Below are positions 14,650 to 20,548 of a stretch of DNA of 20,548 nt, piece after piece. Location: the NCBI GenBank assembly GCA_023424215.1, contig JAFAEC010000078.1, positions 1 through 20,548 of the forward strand, in the 5' to 3' direction. Under the pieces are notes generated by a model. The model was given only the letters and a program-made list of their open reading frames with translations. It made no database searches and was not told the DNA's origin. The stretch is from Pseudomonadota bacterium (GTDB lineage: Bacteria > Pseudomonadota > Alphaproteobacteria > Caulobacterales > Caulobacteraceae). A program made the translations under genes and the position numbers. Position 1 is the first letter of the stretch; each line of letters starts with the position of its first letter.

Positions 14650-16192
14650 TGTCCAGCTCCACCATCTGCTGGATGGCGACGTAGTCGGTCTTGCCGGTGC
14701 CCAGAACCGGGACCTCGCCGACGCGGACGATCTTCTTCGGCACCGCCAGCTCCGGGGCGCCGTGCTCGCGGGCCCATTCGGCCAGCCGGGCCACCTCGGC
14801 GTCGCTGCGGTCGGTGACCAGCACCAGCTTCTCGCCCTTGCGGCTGTCGGCGACGGCGACCACGGCGTGGCGCGCCTCGGGCCAGACCGCGCTGGCCAGC
14901 CCCTCGACCGCCGTCAGCGAGACCATCTCGCCGCCGATCTTGGCGAACCGCTTGGCCCGGCCGAGGATCGAGATGTAGCCCTCGCCGTCGATCGAGACGA
15001 TGTCGCCGGTGTCGTGCCACCCGCCTTCGAGCGGCTCTATGGCCTCCGGATCGTCCGGCGACAGATAGCCCTCCATGACGTTGGGGCCGCGCAGGAACAG
15101 GCGACCGCCCTCGTCGATGCCCGGGACGGGCTCCAGCCGCCACTCCATGCCCGGCAGGATCTGGCCCACCGTGCCCGGACGGTTGTGGTCCGGGTGGTTG
15201 ACCGCCACGACGGGCGCCGCCTCGGTAGCGCCGTAACCCTCCAGCAGCTTGAGGCCGTGGAAGCGGGTGTTGAACAGGTGGTGGGTTTCGTCCCGGACCC
15301 GCTCGGCTCCGGCGACCACGAACTCAAGGCTGTCGAAGTCGTCCGGCCCGGCGACGCGGGCGTACTGGTTCAGGAAGGTGTCGGTCGCGAACAGGATCGA
15401 GGCCTTCACCTGCGGCAGCAGTTCGACGATCTGCTTGGCGTGCAGCGGGGAGGGGTACTGGAAGGCCTTCATTCCCTGCAGCAGGGGCAGCAGGACCCCG
15501 CCGGTCAGGCCGAAGCAGTGGAAGGTCGGCAGCGGGTTGAACATCACCCACTCCGGCTTCAGATCGATATGCTGCGCCACCTGGCGGCAGTTGGCGACGA
15601 GGTTCGACTGGCTCAACACCACGCCCTTGGGCGCCCCGAAGCTGCCCGAGGTGAACAGGATCACACCCGGAGACGAGGGCTCGGTCCTGGCCCTGAAGCG
15701 CTTCGGCATCAGCCCGGCCATCAGGCCGTACAGTTTGTCGGGCAGGCCGATCGAGGCGCGCACGTCGTCCAGCCAGACGACCTCGGCGACGGTTTCGATC
15801 TGCTCGACCAGGTCCTCGAGCTTGGCCTGCTGAATGAATCGGCGGGCGGTCAGGATCTTGAGCACCCCGGCCGCGGCGATCGCCGCCTTGATGTTCCGCT
15901 CGCCGGCGGTGAAGTTAATCATTACCGGCACGCGGCCGTGCGCGTGCAGGCCGTAGAAGGTGACCACCACCCCCATGCTCGACGGCAGCAGGATGCCGAC
16001 CCGCTCGGACGGCGCGGTCAGGGCCGCGACCTTGCGTCCCAGTACGAAGGCCGCGCGGATCAGGCCGGTGTAGGTGAGGGGCTTCCGATCCTGGTCTTCC
16101 AGGATTTCCTTGTCGCCATACGTCTCGCGCGCCGCGATGAGCGCGTCGAAGATGCTCTCCTCGCCGACCTTGGTGTCCAGGGGTACGCGCAA
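14639..16192 (-). CDS. stand-alone acyl-ACP/acyl-CoA synthetase resembling the C-terminal domain of Aas
   Basis: ANL-family enzymes activate fatty acids with ATP as acyl-adenylates and pass them to ACP or CoA. The 517-residue protein has the P-loop FTSGSFGAPKG (180-190), YGATEAAP (320-327), WHDTGD (392-397, D395) and a C-terminal lysine in GTGKTDY (K501). Stretches such as ILPGMEWRLE, VPGIDEGGRL, GRAKRFAKIGGEMVSL and AREHGAPELAVPKKI resemble the synthetase half of E. coli Aas closely, but the N-terminal acyltransferase half is absent. TTG 16192 is the start: GGAGG lies 8 nt before it, an ATG at 16200 is in another frame, and a stop lies upstream in frame. In the P-loop Phe replaces the commoner Glu/Thr after GS. 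Recycling of lysophospholipid-derived or exogenous fatty acids is the likely role. Confidence 0.85.
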   Translation of the reverse strand: MRVPLDTKVGEESIFDALIAARETYGDKEILEDQDRKPLTYTGLIRAAFVLGRKVAALTAPSERVGILLPSSMGVVVTFYGLHAHGRVPVMINFTAGERNIKAAIAAAGVLKILTARRFIQQAKLEDLVEQIETVAEVVWLDDVRASIGLPDKLYGLMAGLMPKRFRARTEPSSPGVILFTSGSFGAPKGVVLSQSNLVANCRQVAQHIDLKPEWVMFNPLPTFHCFGLTGGVLLPLLQGMKAFQYPSPLHAKQIVELLPQVKASILFATDTFLNQYARVAGPDDFDSLEFVVAGAERVRDETHHLFNTRFHGLKLLEGYGATEAAPVVAVNHPDHNRPGTVGQILPGMEWRLEPVPGIDEGGRLFLRGPNVMEGYLSPDDPEAIEPLEGGWHDTGDIVSIDGEGYISILGRAKRFAKIGGEMVSLTAVEGLASAVWPEARHAVVAVADSRKGEKLVLVTDRSDAEVARLAEWAREHGAPELAVPKKIVRVGEVPVLGTGKTDYVAIQQMVELDKAA

Positions 16193-16200
16193 ACCGTCAT

Positions 16201-16205
16201 CCTCC
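16201..16205 (-). promoter_or_regulatory. Shine-Dalgarno GGAGG that decides a TTG start
   Basis: On the minus strand GGAGG ends 8 nt before TTG 16192. The overlapping ATG at 16200 begins directly after GGAGG and reads another frame, so spacing and frame both favour the TTG as the start of the acyl-ACP synthetase gene. Confidence 0.65.
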
Positions 16206-16366
16206 GTGCCGGCGCGTTGGCCGCGCCTGTGCTTGGGCGCGGCAAACTAGTGCGCGGGGGGTTCGTTGAAAAGACAGGTTACCTTGCGTGAGGTTTCTTG
16301 CCGCCTTGCCTTGGCCATCCGGAAGGACGACATAGCCGCTTCTGGACCCCCGAGCCCGAGGTCGCC

Positions 16367-17329
16367 TTGGTCACCCTGATCGATGCCCTGAAGAAGACGC
16401 CCGCCGAACTGCGTCACCCTGAGAAGCAGAACCGGCCGGAGACCGCGGTCCTGAAGAAACCCGACTGGCTGCGCGTCAAGGCGCCCGGCTCGGGCCAGTA
16501 CAACGCCACCCGCACCATCGTGAAGGAGAAGGGCCTCCACACGGTCTGCGAGGAGGCGGCCTGCCCGAACATCGGCGAGTGCTGGAGCCAGAAGCACGCC
16601 ACCCTTATGATCATGGGCGACACCTGCACGCGGGCCTGCGCCTTCTGCAACGTCAAGACCGGCCTGCCCGACGCCCTCGATCCGGAAGAGCCGGCCAAGG
16701 TCGGCCTGGCGGTGCAGCAGATGGGGCTGAACCACGTGGTCATCACCAGCGTGGACCGTGACGACCTGTCCGACGGCGGCGCCGCCCACTTCGCCGAGGT
16801 GGTGCGTCAGATCCGCCTGCAGGCCCCGGGCACGACCATCGAGATCCTGACCCCCGACTTCCTGCGCAAGGACGGCGCGGCCGAGGTGGTGATCGATTCC
16901 ACCCCCGACGTCTTCAACCACAACCTCGAGACCGTGCCGCGGCTGTATCTGAAGATCCGCCCCGGCGCCCGCTACTTCCACAGCCTGCGCCTGCTGCAGA
17001 TGGTCAAGGAGCGCGACCCGAACCAGTTCACCAAGTCCGGCATCATGGTCGGCCTCGGGGAGACGCGGGAGGAGGTCATGCAGGTGATGGACGACATGCG
17101 CTCCGCCGGCGTCGACTTCATCACCATCGGCCAGTACCTGCAGCCGACCCGCAAGCACGCCGCCATCGAGCGTTTCGTGACGCCGGAAGAGTTCAAGGCC
17201 TACGAGGCGATCGCCCGGGCCAAGGGTTTCCTGATGGTGTCGTCGTCGCCCCTGACCCGCAGCTCGCACCACGCCGGCGAGGACTTCGCCCGGCTGAAGG
17301 CCGCGCGGCTGGCGCAGACGGGCCGCTGA
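16367..17329 (+). CDS. lipA: lipoyl synthase LipA (radical SAM)
   Basis: LipA inserts two sulfurs into protein-bound octanoyl chains to make the lipoyl cofactor of pyruvate and 2-oxoglutarate dehydrogenases and the glycine cleavage system. The 320-residue protein has the auxiliary-cluster cysteines in CEEAACPNIGEC (C61, C66, C72), the radical SAM motif CTRACAFC (C87, C91, C94) and the C-terminal RSSHHAGEDF with the serine ligand motif RSS (298-300). No ATG fits: the choices are TTG codons, and TTG 16367, giving MVTLIDALKK, parallels the N-terminus I recall for Caulobacter LipA and has GAGG 6-7 nt upstream. The 174 bp to the divergent synthetase gene holds a TTGAAA (16266-16271) but no matching -10 that I trust. 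Confidence 0.96.
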   Translation: MVTLIDALKKTPAELRHPEKQNRPETAVLKKPDWLRVKAPGSGQYNATRTIVKEKGLHTVCEEAACPNIGECWSQKHATLMIMGDTCTRACAFCNVKTGLPDALDPEEPAKVGLAVQQMGLNHVVITSVDRDDLSDGGAAHFAEVVRQIRLQAPGTTIEILTPDFLRKDGAAEVVIDSTPDVFNHNLETVPRLYLKIRPGARYFHSLRLLQMVKERDPNQFTKSGIMVGLGETREEVMQVMDDMRSAGVDFITIGQYLQPTRKHAAIERFVTPEEFKAYEAIARAKGFLMVSSSPLTRSSHHAGEDFARLKAARLAQTGR

Positions 17330-17336
17330 TCCCGCC

Positions 17337-17792
17337 TTGGCCGTTCATCGCGTCACGAAAATCCTGCCGTACCAGCCCGACCAGCTCGCCGATCTGGTCG
17401 CGGACGTGCGCGCCTATCCGGACTTCGTGCCGTGGGTCACCTCGATGCGCACCTGGAACCGGCGCGAGGAGCGGCCCGGCGTCTGCGTCGAGGACGCCGA
17501 GGCGGGGGTCGGCTTCTCCTTCCTGAAGGAGCGCTTCTCGACCTGGGTCCGGCACGACCGGAACCGCCCGCTGGTCGAGGTCGGCCTGCTGCGCGGACCC
17601 TTCCACCACCTGAAGAACCGCTGGGAATTCTTCCCGCACCCCGAGGGGACGCGCGTCGAGTTCTTCATCGACTTCGCCTTCAAGGCCCGGCTGCTGGATG
17701 TGATGCTGCAGGCCAATTTCGACCGCGCCGTCGGCAGGCTGATGCACTGTTTCGAAGCGCGCGCCGCGGCCCTGTACGGCCCGAAGGCGTGA
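17337..17792 (+). CDS. RatA/Coq10-type START-domain protein
   Basis: Members of this polyketide cyclase/START family bind hydrophobic ligands; alphaproteobacterial ones are thought to act as ubiquinone-binding partners like yeast Coq10. E. coli RatA, of the same family, was described as a ribosome-association toxin. The 151-residue length is typical, and the opening HRVTKILPYQPDQLADLVADV, then YPDFVPWV (29-36) and the late FKARLLDVML and FDRAVGRLMHCFEARA helix fit well. The start is TTG 17337, 7 bp after the lipA stop; no ATG is available. lipA followed by this gene is a recurrent alphaproteobacterial arrangement. The stop overlaps the next gene as GTGA. A ubiquinone role is more likely than a toxin role, by inference from lineage. 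Confidence 0.85.
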   Translation: MAVHRVTKILPYQPDQLADLVADVRAYPDFVPWVTSMRTWNRREERPGVCVEDAEAGVGFSFLKERFSTWVRHDRNRPLVEVGLLRGPFHHLKNRWEFFPHPEGTRVEFFIDFAFKARLLDVMLQANFDRAVGRLMHCFEARAAALYGPKA

Positions 17793-18901
17793 GCTTCGAC
17801 TTCGACGCCGTGGTCGTGGGCGCCGGGGCCGTCGGCCTCGCCTGCGGCCGGGCGCTGTCACGGCGCGGGCTCTCGGTGCTGGTGCTTGAGAGGGAGCCGG
17901 CCATCGGCCAGGGCGCCTCCTCGCGCAACAGCGAGGTCATCCACGGCGGCCTCTATTACCCTTCGGGTTCCCTGAAGGCGCGCTTCTGCGTCGAGGGCCG
18001 GCGCGCCCTCTACGCCTTCCTCGACAGCCGCAAGGTCGACTACCGCAAATGCGGCAAGCTGGTCGTGGCCACCGACGACACCGAGGTCCCGCGGATCGAG
18101 GCGATCTTCGAGCAGGCGACCGCGAACGGCGTCGAGGGGCTCGAGCACCTGACCGGCCCGCAGGCGCAGTCGCTGGAGCCGGGGCTGGCCGCGCACGCCG
18201 CCATCCTGTCGCCCGAGAGCGGCGTCTTCGACAGCCACGGCTACATGCTGGCCCTGCAGGGCGAGATCGAGGACGCGGGCGGGTCGGTCGTCGTCTCGAC
18301 ACCGTTCGAACGCGCCGAGCCGCTGCCGACCGGCGGTTTCCGCGTCACCGCAGGCGGGGAGGGCGGAGCGACCCTGACCTGCCGACTCCTGGTCACCGCG
18401 CCGGGGCTGGGCGCGCAGGACGTGGCGGGCCGGCTCGGCGGTTATCCAGCCGATCGCATACCCGCCGGGCATTACGGCAAGGGCGTCTACTTCCGGCTGA
18501 CGGGCCGGGCGCCGTTCGAGCGCCTGGTCTATCCGCCGCCGATCCCGGGCGCGCTGGGCACCCACTATCGCAAGGATCTCGGAGGGCAGGCCGTGTTCGG
18601 GCCGGATCTCGAGTACGTCGATGGCGAGGAGTATTCGGTCGATCCGGCGCGGGCGGCGGCGTTCGAGCGCACCATCCGACGCTTCTGGCCGGAGCTTCCC
18701 GAGGGCGCGCTGACGCCCGACTACGCCGGCATCCGGCCCAAGCTCCACGGTCCCGGCGAGCCGCAGCCGGACTTCCAGCTGCGCGGCCGCGACGATCACG
18801 GGCTCGACGGCCTTGTCGCCCTGTTCGGCATCGAAAGCCCGGGCCTGACCAGTTCGCTGGCGATCGGAGAAGCTGTGGCGGAGATGCTGGCCCTTGACTG
18901 A
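17789..18901 (+). CDS. FAD-dependent oxidoreductase, L-2-hydroxyglutarate dehydrogenase (LhgO)-like
   Basis: This DAO-superfamily enzyme probably oxidises a 2-hydroxy acid with FAD and passes electrons to quinone. The 370-residue protein starts with the dinucleotide fold VVVGAGAVGLACGRAL (8-23), has the SSRNSEVIHGGLYYPSGSLKA stretch (44-64), which matches LhgO/L2HGDH where His52 is the FAD-attaching or near-FAD position, and ends with GIESPGLTSSLAIGE, a typical FAD-binding C-terminus. L-2-hydroxyglutarate is the likeliest substrate by similarity; glycerol-3-phosphate or another hydroxy acid is possible. GTG 17789 overlaps the upstream stop (GTGA), and its own stop lies inside the next gene. 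Conversion of L-2-hydroxyglutarate back to 2-oxoglutarate would fit next to lipA, since lipoate serves 2-oxoglutarate dehydrogenase. Confidence 0.82.
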   Translation: MSFDFDAVVVGAGAVGLACGRALSRRGLSVLVLEREPAIGQGASSRNSEVIHGGLYYPSGSLKARFCVEGRRALYAFLDSRKVDYRKCGKLVVATDDTEVPRIEAIFEQATANGVEGLEHLTGPQAQSLEPGLAAHAAILSPESGVFDSHGYMLALQGEIEDAGGSVVVSTPFERAEPLPTGGFRVTAGGEGGATLTCRLLVTAPGLGAQDVAGRLGGYPADRIPAGHYGKGVYFRLTGRAPFERLVYPPPIPGALGTHYRKDLGGQAVFGPDLEYVDGEEYSVDPARAAAFERTIRRFWPELPEGALTPDYAGIRPKLHGPGEPQPDFQLRGRDDHGLDGLVALFGIESPGLTSSLAIGEAVAEMLALD

Positions 18902-19424
18902 GCCGACCTTCCGTCCCGCGAGCGCCGCCGACATTCCCGCCCTGCATGCGCTGGTTCACGGCGCCTACCGCGGCGACTCCGCCCGCCGCGGCTGGACCCA
19001 CGAGGCCGACCTGCTGGACGGCGACCGGATCGACCCGCCGACGCTGGAGGCGATCGTCGCCGACCCGAAGCAGGTCGTTCTTCTGGCCGAGCGGGAGGGA
19101 CGGCTGGTCGGCTGCGTGCAGGTCACCGACAAGGGGCGGGGCCTCGCCTATCTGGGAATGCTGACGGTCGACCCGATCCTGCAGGGCGGCGGTCTCGGCC
19201 GGGCCCTGATCGCCGCCGCGGAGGCCGACGCGCGGACGCGCTTCAACGCCCGCACGATGGAAATGACGGTCATCGTCCAGCGCGCCGAGCTGATCGAGTG
19301 GTACGGCCGCCGCGGCTATCACCCGACCGGGGAGACGCGGCCGTTCCCGGCGACAGACCGGCGTTTCGGCCTGCCGAGGCGGGGTGATCTGGCCTTCACG
19401 GTGCTGGCCCGGGACCTCGCTTGA
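18894..19424 (+). CDS. GNAT family N-acetyltransferase
   Basis: GNAT enzymes move an acetyl group from acetyl-CoA to an amine. The 176-residue protein shows beta-strand 4 and the acetyl-CoA loop: LGMLTVDPILQGGGLGRALI (88-107), with Q97-x-x-G-x-G at 97-102. Near the C-terminus WYGRRGYHPTGE is the usual GNAT finish. The start is TTG 18894, giving an 8-nt overlap with the oxidoreductase gene; no ATG lies near. Substrate unknown. A mycothiol-synthase-like or amino-acid acetylase role cannot be told apart. Confidence 0.86.
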   Translation: MTEPTFRPASAADIPALHALVHGAYRGDSARRGWTHEADLLDGDRIDPPTLEAIVADPKQVVLLAEREGRLVGCVQVTDKGRGLAYLGMLTVDPILQGGGLGRALIAAAEADARTRFNARTMEMTVIVQRAELIEWYGRRGYHPTGETRPFPATDRRFGLPRRGDLAFTVLARDLA

Positions 19425-19432
19425 CCCCGACC

Positions 19433-19454
19433 CGCCAGCGCGGCGACGCTGGCG
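19433..19454 (+). promoter_or_regulatory. perfect hairpin abutting the start codon of the second GNAT gene
   Basis: CGCCAGCG-CGGCGA-CGCTGGCG has perfect 8-bp arms and a 6-nt loop, and ends one base before ATG 19456. It fills the place where a Shine-Dalgarno would be, and none is seen. In the transcript it could block translation initiation, act as an attenuator between the two GNAT genes or protect the 3' end of the first. A T-run is absent. Confidence 0.45.
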
Positions 19455-19455
19455 C

Positions 19456-19992
19456 ATGGAGATCGTCACCGCCCGCCTGAGACTGCGCTCCGCCCGTCCC
19501 GACGACCTCGCGGCGATGCACGCGGTGCTGTCCGACCCGCGGGCGACACGCTGGTGGTCCACCCCGCCGCACGTCTCGCTCGACCAGACCGCCGCCTGGC
19601 TCGACAGCATGCTCGCCAACGGTCCCGACCAGCCGGACTTCGTCGTCGAGCGCGACGGACGGGTGATCGGCAAGGCCGGCTTCTGGCGGCTGCCCGAAAT
19701 CGGCTACATCCTTCACCCGGATCATTGGGGGCAGGGGCTGGCCCGGGAAGCGACATCCGCCGCCATCGCGCACGTCTTCGCCACGCGGGAGATCGGCGAG
19801 CTCACCGCCGACGTCGACCCGGAGAATATCGCCTCGATTCGTCTGCTCGAAAGGCTCGGCTTCGTCCGGACCGGCTTCGCCGAGCGGGCGCAGAAGATCG
19901 GCGACGAATGGAAGGACAGCGTCTATTTCGCGCTGTCCTGGACCGTTTGGGAGACGCGTCAGAGCACCTCGACCCAGCCATCGCCGAGGTAG
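19456..19992 (+). CDS. RimJ/RimL-type GNAT N-acetyltransferase
   Basis: The 178-residue protein begins MEIVTARLRLRSARPDD, the standard opening of the RimJ/RimL group, which acetylates N-termini of ribosomal proteins or small-molecule amines. The acetyl-CoA loop is GYILHPDHWGQGLAREA (83-99), and NIASIRLLERLGF (124-136) is the typical late motif. ATG 19456 matches the family; an upstream GTG at 19384 would add 24 residues and overlap the previous gene by 41 nt. Its last 11 residues are polar and low in complexity and are encoded in the 34 bp that overlap the 3' end of the convergent gene. Substrate unknown. Confidence 0.88.
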   Translation: MEIVTARLRLRSARPDDLAAMHAVLSDPRATRWWSTPPHVSLDQTAAWLDSMLANGPDQPDFVVERDGRVIGKAGFWRLPEIGYILHPDHWGQGLAREATSAAIAHVFATREIGELTADVDPENIASIRLLERLGFVRTGFAERAQKIGDEWKDSVYFALSWTVWETRQSTSTQPSPR

Positions 19993-20548
19993 TCGCCGCG
20001 CTTGCCGTGGCAGAACAGACCAAGCCGCTCGGCGCTCCGGCTGTCCCGTTCGGAACTCCACCGCACCTGCTTGCAGGGCCATGCGCCGACCGGCGCGTCG
20101 CCGATCACGGTCAGCGCCAGCCGGGCGCCCGAGACGCCGGTCCAGCGAATCGCTTCCCCGACCGCCATCTCGCCGACGCGGTTCTCCAGCGCCCGCATCG
20201 GCTGCACCTCCCGAACATGATGCCGAATCCACGAATCATACGACCGGCCGCCCTCGCAGTCGTCGCAAGGCACCGCGTTGAACTCGTCAAAGGCCCGTTC
20301 CGCCGCCTGCAGCTCCGGCGCAAATTGCAGCCGGTAGGGGCCCGGCAGGGAGGGGCTGTAGTTCACCGGCGCCGGATCGGCGAAGGCGGCGACAGCGGGC
20401 GCATCGGCCGCGGGCGCTTCGGCAGCGGGCGCGTCGGCGCCGCCCGGGGCGTCGGTCTCCGCCTCGCGCGCGACAGGCCGTTCACGGCTGCCGAAAAGGC
20501 CAGCGACCGCCTCGCGCGCCGCGCCCTCGGCGGCCGCCTGGCTGGCTC
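19959..20548 (-). CDS. hypothetical protein, 5' part outside the window
   Basis: I do not recognise the family. The minus-strand frame is open from the window edge (first full codon at 20546-20544) to the stop at 19959-19961, giving 196 visible residues. The first 65 or so are low-complexity Ala/Pro/Glu (APAAEAPAADAPA-like repeats), which looks like a linker after a domain, membrane anchor or signal peptide that lies beyond the edge. The following ordered part has a CDDC pair in NAVPCDDCEGG, which could bind metal or form a disulfide, a WIRHHVREVQ stretch and an end rich in aromatics (GDYLGDGWVEVL). A GTG at 20366 could also start it. Since the frame is open and compositionally coherent up to the edge, the longer reading is preferred. 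The 3' end overlaps the GNAT gene by 34 bp. Confidence 0.6.
   Translation of the reverse strand, partial: ASQAAAEGAAREAVAGLFGSRERPVAREAETDAPGGADAPAAEAPAADAPAVAAFADPAPVNYSPSLPGPYRLQFAPELQAAERAFDEFNAVPCDDCEGGRSYDSWIRHHVREVQPMRALENRVGEMAVGEAIRWTGVSGARLALTVIGDAPVGAWPCKQVRWSSERDSRSAERLGLFCHGKRGDYLGDGWVEVL

Noticed and set aside
16298..16366. Longer LipA from TTG 16298
   Set aside because: The extra 23 residues do not resemble LipA, whereas TTG 16367 parallels the expected N-terminus and has GAGG upstream.

Overview
The window is a dense, high-GC (visibly well over 65%) bacterial chromosome segment with no mobile element, tRNA, rRNA or CRISPR array that I can see. Gene content and order (ispD, dusB, ntrYX, D-amino-acid aminotransferase, hfq, hflX, CPA1 antiporter, mazG) and the sequence of the lipoyl synthase point to an alphaproteobacterium of the Caulobacterales, plausibly Brevundimonas or a relative. 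That placement comes from family memory, not from a database search.

Layout. (1) Bases 1-416: 5' end of ispD on the minus strand, cut by the window edge, divergent from the next block. (2) Bases 482-9383: a long plus-strand run: dusB (tRNA dihydrouridine synthase), ntrY-ntrX (two-component system), a D-amino-acid aminotransferase, hfq, hflX and a CPA1 Na+/H+ antiporter. Stops and starts overlap by 4 nt at dusB/ntrY and ntrX/dat, and hflX begins on the codon after the hfq stop. (3) Bases 9412-11582: a minus-strand pair, a GPH-family sugar/cation symporter followed by mazG with a GTGA overlap. (4) Bases 11798-13161: a secreted M15/VanY-like carboxypeptidase coupled to a small HExxH zincin-like protein. 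(5) Bases 13275-14632: WrbA-type quinone oxidoreductase coupled to a LigB/YgiD-type dioxygenase. (6) Bases 14639-16192: a stand-alone Aas-like acyl-ACP/acyl-CoA synthetase on the minus strand. (7) Bases 16367-19992: lipA, a RatA/Coq10 START protein, an LhgO-like FAD oxidoreductase and two GNAT acetyltransferases, tightly packed. (8) Bases 19959-20548: a minus-strand hypothetical gene, cut by the window edge, whose 3' end overlaps the last GNAT gene.

How they work together. The left half is a stress and nitrogen/redox regulatory core (NtrYX, Hfq, HflX) with tRNA modification and ion homeostasis. The right half is mostly housekeeping: lipoate synthesis, ubiquinone handling, possible repair of L-2-hydroxyglutarate, lipid activation, nucleotide clean-up and cell-wall trimming. 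ATGA/GTGA junctions and TTG/GTG starts are frequent, so translational coupling looks important here.

The points most worth a second look are the direct dusB-ntrY joint with no ntrBC, an NtrX without GAFTGA and with Asp in place of the Walker B Glu, the in-frame hfq-TGA-hflX junction, a perfect hairpin abutting the start of the second GNAT gene, and the M15 peptidase/zincin pair. I found no clear evidence of a wholly new multi-gene system; most of the window is ordinary core chromosome.
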